From NCBI GenBank assembly GCA_964512655.1, contig CAZEJT010000009.1, forward strand, positions 42,246 to 106,245: a stretch of DNA of 64,000 bases. The letters are read 5' to 3'. Shown here in pieces: positions 34,901 through 42,997 of this stretch. A program made the translations under genes and the position numbers. The DNA is from VBOC01 sp964512655. GTDB lineage: Bacteria; Bacteroidota; Ignavibacteria; UBA10030; SZUA-254. Below the pieces are notes generated by a model. The model saw nothing but the letters and a program-made list of their open reading frames with translations. It was not told where the DNA came from and did no database searches. Each line of letters opens with the position of its first letter. Position 1 is the stretch's first letter.

Positions 34901-36532
34901 AGGATCGTCGATCACGGTGCCGATGTTGATGCCGTGCAAGGAAACATCCCCCCCGAAGTCGGGACGGCTCTGATTCGACATATCGACATGACCGGTGACC
35001 GTCGCCTTCATGGTCTGGCACGCAATATCGACCGTCCCCTCGACGCGCCGGGATTTTGCCCCAAGCGTGAACCGTGCGCTGTTGACCGTAATATTTCTAA
35101 CGCGGGACGTATCAACCCGAAGAACCAAATTGGAATTGAGGGCTTCGAAGGAAACTCCCTTTCCTTTCATGCTGCCTGTCGAGGAGAGAACCGTCGAATA
35201 CCTCGGATCCGATGTCAGAGCCGCGAGGTTCAGCCGTCTCGTGGTGAACGTCAGGTCATATGACGGGTCCCTGGGCTCGAAATTCATCGTACCCGACACC
35301 TCGCACTCGCCAAACCCCCCTTTCAGAATCGTCTTGGTCCTGAAATTGAGGGGACTCCCCGCGAACTGCACGTACAGGTAGGACCGACCCATTTTGTCGA
35401 ATTTCGGAAGCCCAAGTCCGGGGAGGAGGCGCGGGATGTCGGCCGGATTGAGAGATGGTGCGCCGACAAAGAGGTCGAGCCGGAGCCGGCCGGGCCACTG
35501 CAGATTCTTAACTGTGCCGGAGACAGTGATCGGATTCTGAAATGCCTGAATCGCCATCCGCCTGATGGTCAGGTCCCCGTATTCCCCGTCCATTGCCAGA
35601 TCGACGAATGCGGATCCTGCGAGAAAATCGAGAGGAGGGACGAGCGTCCTGAGTTCTTTCAGATCGATATTCTTCGCCCTCAGCTTGACGCGGGTGGAAT
35701 CGTGCATCAGAGCCGTCTCTTTGGACGGCCTGAAGAGGTTATAATCTTTGAGCGCCGCATCGAGCTCCACATACGAGCGGCTCGACTGAATGATGAAGTT
35801 GCCCGCGGTTATTCCCTTCGCAGATATCGATGCCTGGCCTGCGCAGTGAGTCAATTCGAACTGCGGATGATCCGAGTAGAAACTGGTGTGAGTAAGCCGG
35901 ACCTGCAGGTCCTCATTGCGGAATTCCGCCTTGGCCTGAACGTTGATGTCTTTCAACGCAAAAGAGCCGTAGTCGAAGGGCGCCGAGGTGTCGGGGTTCC
36001 CGGGCCGGGGCGGATGCGCCGATGTCGAATCGTACACCGTAAAGATGCCGTTCTTCAACTGGAGGTCGGCAACATTCAGGTTCCAATCGAACGAGCCGTG
36101 CGATGTGTCCGCAGAAGCGCCGGAGGGTTTGAAAAGCTTCGAGTAATTCCACTTGCCGTCAGTCCCCTTCACAAAATGGACTCTCGGCTGCTCGATGATG
36201 AAGTACGTGAGCCCAGCCTTCTTCTCGAAGAACGTGACCGGATCGTACTGGCAGAGAATTCTTCCGGTCTTGAGGAACAGTCGGTCGTGGTAATAGATTT
36301 CAAGCGAATCCGAGGTGATGCCGGTGAGGAAGTTTCCGCCAAGCGTCCCCAGCCGCACCGACCCATTGATATGGTTGGTGAGTGAAGAAACCAGGATTAT
36401 CCGTATCCTGTCGCGGAAGAAATCGGTCTGAGTGAACCCACCAAGAAGAATCAGGAGAAGCAACCCCAGGCCCGCCACGTATGCGACTACCCTGAGAATC
36501 CTCCTCCAAAGAGGCCCCTTCACGGGATTCAC
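31997..36532 (-). CDS. TamB-like translocation/assembly module protein
   Basis: A 1511-residue protein with one N-terminal membrane anchor (about 10-32), a long beta-helical AsmA/TamB-type body, and the TamB C-terminal domain (DUF490) over about the last 400 residues (AELDGTVSLIKGGGTARLTGEITV, FKFIGQWDNPELDIQATYEG-like strand). Such proteins bridge the periplasm and help insert outer-membrane proteins or carry lipids. The GTG at 36532 overlaps the stop of the heptose adenylyltransferase gene in a GTGA junction, tying outer-membrane assembly to heptose synthesis in one operon. Confidence 0.88.
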   Translation of the reverse strand: MNPVKGPLWRRILRVVAYVAGLGLLLLILLGGFTQTDFFRDRIRIILVSSLTNHINGSVRLGTLGGNFLTGITSDSLEIYYHDRLFLKTGRILCQYDPVTFFEKKAGLTYFIIEQPRVHFVKGTDGKWNYSKLFKPSGASADTSHGSFDWNLNVADLQLKNGIFTVYDSTSAHPPRPGNPDTSAPFDYGSFALKDINVQAKAEFRNEDLQVRLTHTSFYSDHPQFELTHCAGQASISAKGITAGNFIIQSSRSYVELDAALKDYNLFRPSKETALMHDSTRVKLRAKNIDLKELRTLVPPLDFLAGSAFVDLAMDGEYGDLTIRRMAIQAFQNPITVSGTVKNLQWPGRLRLDLFVGAPSLNPADIPRLLPGLGLPKFDKMGRSYLYVQFAGSPLNFRTKTILKGGFGECEVSGTMNFEPRDPSYDLTFTTRRLNLAALTSDPRYSTVLSSTGSMKGKGVSFEALNSNLVLRVDTSRVRNITVNSARFTLGAKSRRVEGTVDIACQTMKATVTGHVDMSNQSRPDFGGDVSLHGINIGTVIDDPKYESDITIDGTLAGSGKTIDDMSTDAKLTLFPSTFQSHSVAAQEVRFFLDQKNPESKRLTLQSAIMDMDLTGKFDLDLAAASVVHQTENLIAAIQEHAQLPESIRTRPQALKLRPHTAAQRRLDFDYTMRIKDLEPIATLIEGRRFDARGTLSGAMHGTDEKLSFTCNGNLDEFYIGSYEKGFLLNNTSVAIRLDSLTELATLDQLSANVKLGVGNGLVNALNIDSFKVALGYHQYKGTVALSGIVDSLYDVAMAGQTSVQLHTYVFDFDSLAVRAGEYRWRNDQDVQMRLDYDGTRVMHALMTRNAEQLSLTGVLHHNGDFDFDTNLNNYDLAALPYLTRNKELLRPDHGFQGRANAEVHLSGSTVNPLITFKAACDSMYYRRTRIGSVAADIGYRDSMATLDVTVRKLPQDPVASLVVKGKLPINLAFTGVKDRFPDKLQNVKIVSEGFDLNVLDPLLTEFDNLKGALHADLTVAGTPRDPEYLGSVTLTDVSFLFTPNNVSYSVSAALEPARNKIVVKNLTVKNLQRFGPSGEARLSGFLTIRNYQVDSLDLTAYGQILLMTDATARLHTTIYGPLPTETGLDGLHLVGTLQRPYVSGKLYLQGANLTSPPVVEGGGPGNQLALNYIVVDDTTKATPQGPAPSKFYAGNEAKNATAARPESRIHESTFLDRLRYDVIIETRGSNAIKMIFTPSTNEELYAELDGTVSLIKGGGTARLTGEITVSPNSYYNFFRRFDASGKLKFIGQWDNPELDIQATYEGYRTDPAHDSLQQKVIVQLNITGTRYEPKLVMSMKVQMRPGEDPVDWSSQAKGGDVQSDALSFILTGKFRDDLTPRERGDIASSVGSTATSGFTSGLLSGVLTDFLRQEFPFIRNAEVTYQSGGVQQGANVRLSGEAFKGYWQVGGKILNDIGNANVSYQMSLGDVLKASSIHNLFLEIQRRVEGDLSEEKKLTNEARLYYRFSF

Positions 36533-37014
36533 GGCTCGGAGAACCTCTTGAGGATGCGGTCGACGAGGCCGGTGGTCGAGCGGTCGGGCACGATGTCGAT
36601 GTTGGAGACTTTTCCGCCGGCCTTCTCAACGACGTCTTTGCCCACGATGTCGTCGACCTTCCAATCGGCCCCTTTGACCAACACGTCGGGGACGAGCGCG
36701 GTGATAATCTCTAACGGAGTGTCATCAGAAAAGAGGATTGCGTAATCGACGGGGGAGAGGTTCGCGACGACAAACGCACGGTCGGCCTCCTCGACGAGGG
36801 GGCGCTTGCTCCCTTTGATGCGCCGGACAGATGCGTCGTCGTTGACACCCACGATCAGGATGTCGCCGAGGGCTTTGGCCTTCGTCAGGTACTCGACATG
36901 CCCTCTGTGGATAAGATCAAAAACGCCGTTCGTAAAGACAACCTTTTTCCCCTCGCGCCGGAGTCCGGCTCTTATCGTGCGCAGCTCCCCGAGCCCGGCG
37001 ACCTTCCCCATCAA
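36529..37014 (-). CDS. rfaE2: D-glycero-beta-D-manno-heptose 1-phosphate adenylyltransferase
   Basis: A 161-residue nucleotidyltransferase matching the C-terminal half of bifunctional HldE. It has the FTNGVFDLIHRGHVEYL cytidylyltransferase-like motif (HxGH type) near 28-44 and the VKGADWKVDDIVGKDVV segment. It makes ADP-heptose from heptose-1-P for the LPS core. The ATG overlaps the kinase stop (ATGA). The kinase and transferase are separate genes rather than fused. Confidence 0.95.
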   Translation of the reverse strand: MMGKVAGLGELRTIRAGLRREGKKVVFTNGVFDLIHRGHVEYLTKAKALGDILIVGVNDDASVRRIKGSKRPLVEEADRAFVVANLSPVDYAILFSDDTPLEIITALVPDVLVKGADWKVDDIVGKDVVEKAGGKVSNIDIVPDRSTTGLVDRILKRFSEP

Positions 37015-38033
37015 CTGCGGCCGCCAGAGTGGGGTCGGTTATTCATCTCCCTCGATACGTGCTCCTTCAGCTCCTCCTTGTCGATCGGCACAATCCCGAC
37101 ATATCCGCACACGATACCGCCCGCGAAATTGGCGAGGGTGGCCGCTTCTTTCAGGGCAGCGCCGCCGGCGAGCGCCATCGTCAGCGTGGAGATGACAGTA
37201 TCGCCCGCCCCTGAAACGTCCTGCACATTCTGGGCCACCGTGGGAGCATGCGACGCGGAGCCGTCTGACTCGAACAGCGACATGCCCTGTGCGCCGAGAG
37301 TCAGGAGCACTCCCTTCGCGCAGAGACGCTCCATCAGCGAGCGTCCGGTCGAGTTGACGTCTTCCTCGTTCTCAAGCCGGTTCCCCGTCACCTGCTCTAC
37401 CTCGCTCCTGTTCGGCTTGAAGAGGGTGACGTTTTTATACTCGAAGAAATTCTTGAACTTCGGATCGACCGTGATCGTCTTTCCATTCTCGTTCGCCAGG
37501 TCGATGATCTGCTTGATGAGAGTCTTGACGGCCACGCCCTTGTTGTAATCCTCGATGATGATACCGTCGAGCGAATCGATGTTGCGGCTCAGGACGGCCA
37601 TAATCTTGTTCTGGATGATGTGTGAGATGTCGTTCTTCGATTCACGGTCGATGCGGATGACGTGCTGGTTGTGGGCAATAACTCTCGTCTTGACCGTCGT
37701 GGGACGGGTTCCGTCGATGACGATCCCGTCGGGGGAGAATCCGTGATCTTTGATGATTCCGAAGAGCTGATTCCCGCTGTTGTCCGCGCCAATGACTCCA
37801 ACCAGAAGCGGTTCTCCTCCTAAGGATTTGATGTTCTGGGCTACGTTCGCAGCGCCCCCGAGCCGCGCCTGCTCCGTCTCCAGATCCATAACCGGCACTG
37901 GCGCCTCGGGAGAGATCCTGCTTACCGATCCCCAGAAGTACCGGTCGAGCATCAGGTCGCCGATAACTGCGATCCTTCTCCCGTTCATTTTCGAGAGAAG
38001 CTCGTTGAGCCGTTGTTCAGAAATGTGTATCAT
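37011..38033 (-). CDS. rfaE1: D-glycero-beta-D-manno-heptose-7-phosphate kinase
   Basis: A 340-residue PfkB-family kinase corresponding to the N-terminal half of HldE. It has the heptose kinase start (IAVIGDLMLDRYFWGSVSRI), GGAANVAQN, and the PfkB anion-hole motif DVSGAGDTVISTL near the C-terminus. It phosphorylates heptose-7-P at C1. It is the first gene of the operon rfaE1-rfaE2-tamB-like, perhaps continuing into rnr and dedA, with a clear promoter 22 bases upstream of its ATG. Confidence 0.95.
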   Translation of the reverse strand: MIHISEQRLNELLSKMNGRRIAVIGDLMLDRYFWGSVSRISPEAPVPVMDLETEQARLGGAANVAQNIKSLGGEPLLVGVIGADNSGNQLFGIIKDHGFSPDGIVIDGTRPTTVKTRVIAHNQHVIRIDRESKNDISHIIQNKIMAVLSRNIDSLDGIIIEDYNKGVAVKTLIKQIIDLANENGKTITVDPKFKNFFEYKNVTLFKPNRSEVEQVTGNRLENEEDVNSTGRSLMERLCAKGVLLTLGAQGMSLFESDGSASHAPTVAQNVQDVSGAGDTVISTLTMALAGGAALKEAATLANFAGGIVCGYVGIVPIDKEELKEHVSREMNNRPHSGGRS

Positions 38034-38055
38034 TTTCAGAAATATTTCTCTTCAA

Positions 38056-38084
38056 AATATAGACAGAACCGCCTTGAGAATCAA
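38056..38084 (-). promoter_or_regulatory. Promoter for the heptose/tamB operon
   Basis: On the minus strand: TTGATT, 17 bases, TATATT. The leader is about 16-22 bases. It faces away from the promoter at 38106-38134. Confidence 0.6.
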
Positions 38085-38105
38085 GTGATTACGGGGATTC
38101 AGACC

Positions 38106-38134
38106 TTGGAATTGCGCGCCCGCTTGTCTATATT
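38106..38134 (+). promoter_or_regulatory. Promoter for the TrmH-family gene, nearly leaderless
   Basis: TTGGAA, 17 bases, TATATT, then only nine bases to the ATG at 38144. No ribosome site can fit. Confidence 0.6.
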
Positions 38135-38143
38135 TGCCTCACC

Positions 38144-38992
38144 ATGAGCCGCCTCGAGCACATTTCCCAAGCGACCCTAAAGAACGTCGTGCGCCTGACT
38201 CAGAAGAAGTACCGGCGGGAGCAAGCGAAGTTTATCGTCGAAGGCTTGCGCGCGGTGGAGGAGGCGCTCCGGTCGGATTGGCGCGTGGAAATGCTCCTCG
38301 TTGGCGATCCGATTCTTTCGAAAGGCGATGCTGCGCCGGCCATGAAGTCGGCGAGGCAGAAGAAGTGCCCGGTTTATGAGGTTTCCGAGTCGGAGATGGG
38401 GCGACTCTCCGATACCGTGACCTCCCAGGGAATCATTGCCGTGGTCTCAATTAAAGATCAGCCGGGAGAAATGGAGCGGCTCACCTTCCCCCCGAAAGGG
38501 ATCATCGTGTGCCTCGACGGGATCGCCGATCCCGGGAATGCCGGGACTATGCTCCGCACGTGTGACTGGTTTGGCGTGGATGCGGTCCTCATCGGCCGCA
38601 ACAGCGTCGATCTTTACAGCCCCAAGGTCGTTCGAGGCGCGATGGGATCCATCTTTCACCTTCAGATCCTGCCGGATGTCGACCTTCTCGAGAGTATTCG
38701 TTCGGCGAAGAAGGATGGTTTCAAAGTGTATGTTACCCTGGCTCCTGCCGGGATCGCGCCGGCCGGGGCACCTTCTGTGGCCCCGCTCTTTCCCGTGAAA
38801 CCGATCCCCGAGAAGATTATACTAATATTCGGGAACGAAGCCCACGGCGTAAGCAAGGAACTCATGAACGAGGCCGACGCTCATCTCTCGATCCCCAAAT
38901 TCGGAAATGCGGAATCCCTGAATGTCGCAATCGCCTGCGGAGTGATTCTGGGCGCTGTCCGGCTATCGGGGAGAAGCGCCTCATCGCAATAG
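38144..38992 (+). CDS. TrmH/SpoU-family RNA 2'-O-methyltransferase
   Basis: A 282-residue SPOUT methyltransferase. An N-terminal substrate-binding domain (FIVEGLRAVEEAL) is followed by the knotted catalytic domain with motif 1 (IADPGNAGTMLRTCDWFG, about 127-144), motif 2 (LIFGNEAHGVS, about 226-236) and motif 3 (SLNVAIACGVILGAVR, about 261-276). It transfers methyl from SAM to a ribose in rRNA or tRNA; the layout is RlmB-like but the target is not certain. Its last 12 bases overlap the end of the convergent T9SS gene. Confidence 0.92.
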   Translation: MSRLEHISQATLKNVVRLTQKKYRREQAKFIVEGLRAVEEALRSDWRVEMLLVGDPILSKGDAAPAMKSARQKKCPVYEVSESEMGRLSDTVTSQGIIAVVSIKDQPGEMERLTFPPKGIIVCLDGIADPGNAGTMLRTCDWFGVDAVLIGRNSVDLYSPKVVRGAMGSIFHLQILPDVDLLESIRSAKKDGFKVYVTLAPAGIAPAGAPSVAPLFPVKPIPEKIILIFGNEAHGVSKELMNEADAHLSIPKFGNAESLNVAIACGVILGAVRLSGRSASSQ

Positions 38993-40396
38993 AATCATCC
39001 TCTTCACCTGAGTGAACGAGGTGCCCGGGTTGCCGACGGTGAAAACCTCAATCCGGTAGAAGTACACACCGCTCGCAACGTTGCCGGGGCTCCATTCCAC
39101 TGAATGCGCTCCCGGCTGTACCGTCCCCTGCTGGAGCGTAGTAATCTCTCGCCCAAGAAGATCGTAGACTCTCAGGGTCACGATACTTGTCCTCCCGATC
39201 GTGTATCTGATACGGGTTGAAGGGTTGAACGGATTCGGGTAGTTATCCGAAAGGCTATACTGGTTGGGGGATGTGCGGGTGTCGACGACGGCCGAGATCA
39301 GTTGCAGGTTATACACTACCCGGTACCAGTTCGCCCACGCGCTTCCGTCCCACCTCCGGACCAGATACTCGATAGGAATTCCGATACCGTCGTAGGTAGT
39401 AGTCGCCTGATATAGATTCACCCACGCGGCGCCGCCCCACGTTTGTAACAAAAATGTCATTTGATGCGCACTCGTATCATACGTGTAAGTATATTGGAGG
39501 AGATTCACCCAGGCACTGCCGTTCCAGTATTGGAACAGCGCTGTGGTTTCACGGCCGTTCGCATCGTAGGTGAAACCGGACTGACCTGTGTTCACCCACG
39601 CCGTACCGTTCCAGTGCTGGCTGAAAAGACTTGTCTGATGCCCGTTGGCATCATAGGTGATACTCGTCTGACCGGAATTCACCCATGCGCTGCCGTTCCA
39701 GATTTGAAGTAATGAATAGGTCGGGTGTCCATTCGCATCATTCGTGTAGCTGACTTGAAAGCTATTGACCCAGGCGCCGCCGCTCCAGTTCTGGGACAAT
39801 ATGCCAACCAAATATCCATTCGCATCGTATGTGTAGACGCCCTGAGTAACATTGACCCACGCGTTACCGTCCCAGGTCTGACGTATTTCGCCGGTTAGAT
39901 GTCTATTCGAGTCATGGGTCAGAAAGTCTTGACCGACATTCACCCACGCGGTGCCGTTCCAGGTCTGAGTGACATAGCTTGCCGTATTCCCACTGGAATC
40001 AAAATTGTAAATGGTTTGTGCGGAATCATACCATGCCGTGCCGTTCCAAATCTGATGCACGAGTGCGGCTTGGAGGGCGTGGGGTTGATGGGAAATGCTA
40101 TCCTTGAGTGAGTCCACCCATGCGGAACCGCGCCAGGCCTGCGTGATGGTGACCTCGATGTACCCCCCGCCGGCAAGAAATGTAATGGATGAACGAGCAT
40201 GTCTTTCAGGAGCGAGCAATTGCTTCTCGATCGAAAAAGCCGTTGTGTCGGCAAACACGTCCCTGGCGAGTGAAGCGGCATCTAAACTGTTTCGAGAGCC
40301 CGTGGGGACCCACTGGGCATGCAGAACGGAGGGAAGCAGGCCAACGATGCCGGCGAGGACAATGAGATACAAAAGCAAGTTTTTCATATGGTCCAT
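38981..40396 (-). CDS. Secreted WNG-repeat protein with T9SS sorting domain
   Basis: A 471-residue exported protein (signal peptide ending VLHAQ, about residue 28). The body is a strict tandem array of a 29-residue unit, WNGTAWVNxxQxxxTYDANG plus a nine-residue spacer, present about nine to ten times (about 95-365). The unit contains a YD-like YDANG turn. The C-terminal domain has DNYPNPFNPSTRIRY, LRVYDLLGREI and SGVYFYRIEV. The start could be ATG 40396 or ATG 40387; both keep the signal peptide and neither has a good ribosome site. It is the last of three T9SS genes in tandem. Confidence 0.85.
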   Translation of the reverse strand: MDHMKNLLLYLIVLAGIVGLLPSVLHAQWVPTGSRNSLDAASLARDVFADTTAFSIEKQLLAPERHARSSITFLAGGGYIEVTITQAWRGSAWVDSLKDSISHQPHALQAALVHQIWNGTAWYDSAQTIYNFDSSGNTASYVTQTWNGTAWVNVGQDFLTHDSNRHLTGEIRQTWDGNAWVNVTQGVYTYDANGYLVGILSQNWSGGAWVNSFQVSYTNDANGHPTYSLLQIWNGSAWVNSGQTSITYDANGHQTSLFSQHWNGTAWVNTGQSGFTYDANGRETTALFQYWNGSAWVNLLQYTYTYDTSAHQMTFLLQTWGGAAWVNLYQATTTYDGIGIPIEYLVRRWDGSAWANWYRVVYNLQLISAVVDTRTSPNQYSLSDNYPNPFNPSTRIRYTIGRTSIVTLRVYDLLGREITTLQQGTVQPGAHSVEWSPGNVASGVYFYRIEVFTVGNPGTSFTQVKRMILLR

Positions 40397-40440
40397 CTTT
40401 CGTCTGATGATGGGTCTGGATTGCCGGTCGCAGTTGCCCC

Positions 40441-42846
40441 TTATTTCAGCAGAAGAAGTCGCTTCGTCTCGGCGAACGTCCCCGCCTGCAACCGATAGAA
40501 ATACACGCCACTTGCCAGGTGAGACCCGTCGAATCTTGCCTCATAGCTTCCCGGGGTCATTTCCTCATTCGCGAGCGTTGCGATTTCCTTGCCAAGGATG
40601 TCGTACACTTTCAATGTCACCTGGCCCGATTTGGGTATCTGAAAACCGATGGTTGTCGTCGGATTAAAGGGGTTCGGATAATTCTGGCTCAAGGAGAACA
40701 TGTGAGGGAGCAGAGCGGTCCCGGCTTCCTCTACAGACGTTGGCGGGTCAAACGGATTATCGGTGCCGGCAAATCCCAGCCTCTGGACCGCTCCGAGCGA
40801 GCTGAACGCTCCGCCGATGTACACACTCGCGTTAGCCCCGGAAGAAGCGAGAGCATATACAGTGCCGTTCGCCTTCGGATTCCAGCTTGTCGGCGTCCCC
40901 GCCACTTTGCCTACGGCGGCAACGCGGTACCTGGTCTGGCCGCCCACCCTCGTGAAGGATCCCCCCAGGTAGACCGTTGAGTCGGATACGGCAAGAGCGT
41001 AGAGAACGCCGTCAGCAGAGGGGTTCCAGCCGGTTGCAGACCCTGTGGCGGCATCGAGTGCTGCGACACAATACCTCGTTTGACCACCGATCCTGGTGAA
41101 CCCCCCGCCCGCATAGACCGTTGAGCCGGAGACGCTGAGCGCGTAGGCAGGTCCGTTTGCGTCCGGATTCCAGGCTGTGGGGACGCCGGTCGATGCGTCT
41201 ATCGCGGCGATGCCGCCTCTCCTCAGTCCGCCTACTGAATCGAAGTCTCCGCCTGCGTATACGATCGAGCCGGAAAGCGCCAGCGAATTGACGACGCTCC
41301 TGGCACTCGGGTCCCAGCTGGTTGCCAACCCTGTTGTTGCGTCAAGGGCTGCGAGCCGCTTTCTGGACTGGCCCCCAATAGTAGTGAACGCTCCGCCCAC
41401 ATAGACGAGTGGACCGGACACGGCGAACGCGTAGGCGACGTTATTGGCACCCGGGTTCCAGGGGGTGGCCATACCCGTCTTCGCATTCAGGGCGGCAATG
41501 TAAGTTCTCGGTTGCCCTCCAATATTTGTGAAAAAACCTCCCGCGTAAACAGTCGATCCGTCGATCGTAATTGCGTACACTGAGTTGTTAGCGCCGGGAT
41601 TCCAGCTTGTTGGCATGCCTGTCCCCGCATCGATTGCCGCGATGCAATTGCGCGTCACCCCACCGACGCTCGTGAAGCTTCCGCCTGCGTACACCGAGGA
41701 TCCCGAAACGCCGAGTGCATAGACCCAGGAGCTCGCGCTCGGATCCCAGTCCGTCGCTAACCCTGTGGCCACGTCGAGAGCGGCGACGCGGTTCCTCATC
41801 TGTCCCCCCATTTCTGTGAAGTATCCGCCCAAGTACATCGTTGAGCCGTACAGAACCAGGGTCGTGACCGTGCTGTTCCCGTTGGCATTCCAGGTTGTCG
41901 CCAACCCTGTCGCCGTGTCCAGCGCGGCAACGCCAATCCTCGTCTGTCCGCCAACGTAGGACAAAGCTCCGGCCGCAAATATCGAGGCGCCTGACGGAAC
42001 GAGTGAATAGACAGGGCCGTCCGAATGCGGGTTCCAGGTAGTTGCCAGCCCTGTCGCCGTGTCGATTGCGGCGATGCCGTTTCGCATTTGTCCGCCAATA
42101 CTGATGAATTCGCCGCCCACATACAGGGTCGAACCGGAAAAAGCAAGCGCCCGGACATTGGCGCTTGCGTTCGGATTCCAGGCTGTCGCCAATCCTGTGG
42201 CTGTGTCTATTGCGGCAATACGGTTTCTCGACTGGCCGCCGATGACGGTGAAACCACCACCCACATACATCGTGGTGCCGCAGAGCACCATAGAGCCTAC
42301 AGTGTTATCAGCGTTCGGATTCCAGGTCGTCGCCGAACCTGTTGCCGCATCCAGAGCGGCGATGCCGATCCTCGTTTGCCCCCCGATGCTAGTGAACGCT
42401 CCGCCCACGTAGAGCTTCGAACCGGCCAGAAGGAGATCCCAAACCGACCCGGCTGGGTTTGGTTTCCAGGTCGAGTCCAGACGCCCGTCCGATTTAATGT
42501 GAGCGAGACTGCTCAGCAGTACGCCTCCGACGGATGTAAACGCTCCGCCGAGGTACCATCCTCCCGAACCGTCAGCGGCGACAGCCAAAATTGTGCCGAC
42601 AACCTCCGGAAAGGTGGTGTCGGCATGCCCTGTCGTCGCATCTAACTCAACTCCGCTTCCAGTATGCGGCCCCACGTACCTGAACGCCCCCCCGATGTAT
42701 ATTAAGTTTGAGCTTTCATCGAATGTGATCGCTGCCAAGCCGCCGTCTGTCTCCCAGAGGTTTTTTCGCAGGGTCTGGGCAGTGAGCGGGGTCCCTAGGG
42801 TAATCGTCACCATGAGGGAGAGTAAGGCCGTGCACAGTATGCGCAT
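40441..42846 (-). CDS. Secreted repeat-propeller protein with T9SS sorting domain
   Basis: An 801-residue exported protein (signal peptide ending LTAQ). The body has about fourteen repeats of 48 residues: VYxGGxFTxIGGQxRxxIAALDAxTG, then ATxWNPxAxxxVYALAxSGS. This is the delta-60-like repeat expected to fold as beta-propellers. The sorting domain has SQNYPNPFNPTTTIGFQIP and the tail ETKRLLLLK. AAAGGAAA lies eight bases upstream of the ATG. It is a paralogue of the protein at 42998-45379; the final 85 residues are nearly the same. Confidence 0.88.
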   Translation of the reverse strand: MRILCTALLSLMVTITLGTPLTAQTLRKNLWETDGGLAAITFDESSNLIYIGGAFRYVGPHTGSGVELDATTGHADTTFPEVVGTILAVAADGSGGWYLGGAFTSVGGVLLSSLAHIKSDGRLDSTWKPNPAGSVWDLLLAGSKLYVGGAFTSIGGQTRIGIAALDAATGSATTWNPNADNTVGSMVLCGTTMYVGGGFTVIGGQSRNRIAAIDTATGLATAWNPNASANVRALAFSGSTLYVGGEFISIGGQMRNGIAAIDTATGLATTWNPHSDGPVYSLVPSGASIFAAGALSYVGGQTRIGVAALDTATGLATTWNANGNSTVTTLVLYGSTMYLGGYFTEMGGQMRNRVAALDVATGLATDWDPSASSWVYALGVSGSSVYAGGSFTSVGGVTRNCIAAIDAGTGMPTSWNPGANNSVYAITIDGSTVYAGGFFTNIGGQPRTYIAALNAKTGMATPWNPGANNVAYAFAVSGPLVYVGGAFTTIGGQSRKRLAALDATTGLATSWDPSARSVVNSLALSGSIVYAGGDFDSVGGLRRGGIAAIDASTGVPTAWNPDANGPAYALSVSGSTVYAGGGFTRIGGQTRYCVAALDAATGSATGWNPSADGVLYALAVSDSTVYLGGSFTRVGGQTRYRVAAVGKVAGTPTSWNPKANGTVYALASSGANASVYIGGAFSSLGAVQRLGFAGTDNPFDPPTSVEEAGTALLPHMFSLSQNYPNPFNPTTTIGFQIPKSGQVTLKVYDILGKEIATLANEEMTPGSYEARFDGSHLASGVYFYRLQAGTFAETKRLLLLK

Positions 42847-42942
42847 AGAATTTCCTTTGAGGCTTACGTTTGAACCGACTCTCGGTTAGGTTGGATCGTT
42901 CGGCGGCAAGCGTCTCGAGTCTGCGGACGCATCACTCGTTCA

Positions 42943-42958
42943 GCAGGTTCTATCCTGC
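42943..42958 (-). repeat. Hairpin with shared AGGATAGAACC loop, copy 2
   Basis: On the minus strand GCAGG-ATAGAA-CCTGC, about 100 bases before the T9SS gene start at 42846. The loop and inner pairs match the hairpin at 45452-45473, while the stem has changed in a compensated way. Confidence 0.45.
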
Positions 42959-42997
42959 CTCATCTGGTGAATGGGAGCAGGTGGCTGCAACTGACCC

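Noticed and set aside
39300..40100. Regular direct repeats that could look like a CRISPR array
   Set aside because: The 87-base period is coding: it is the 29-residue WNG repeat in one open frame with a signal peptide and sorting domain. There are no unique spacers and no cas genes.
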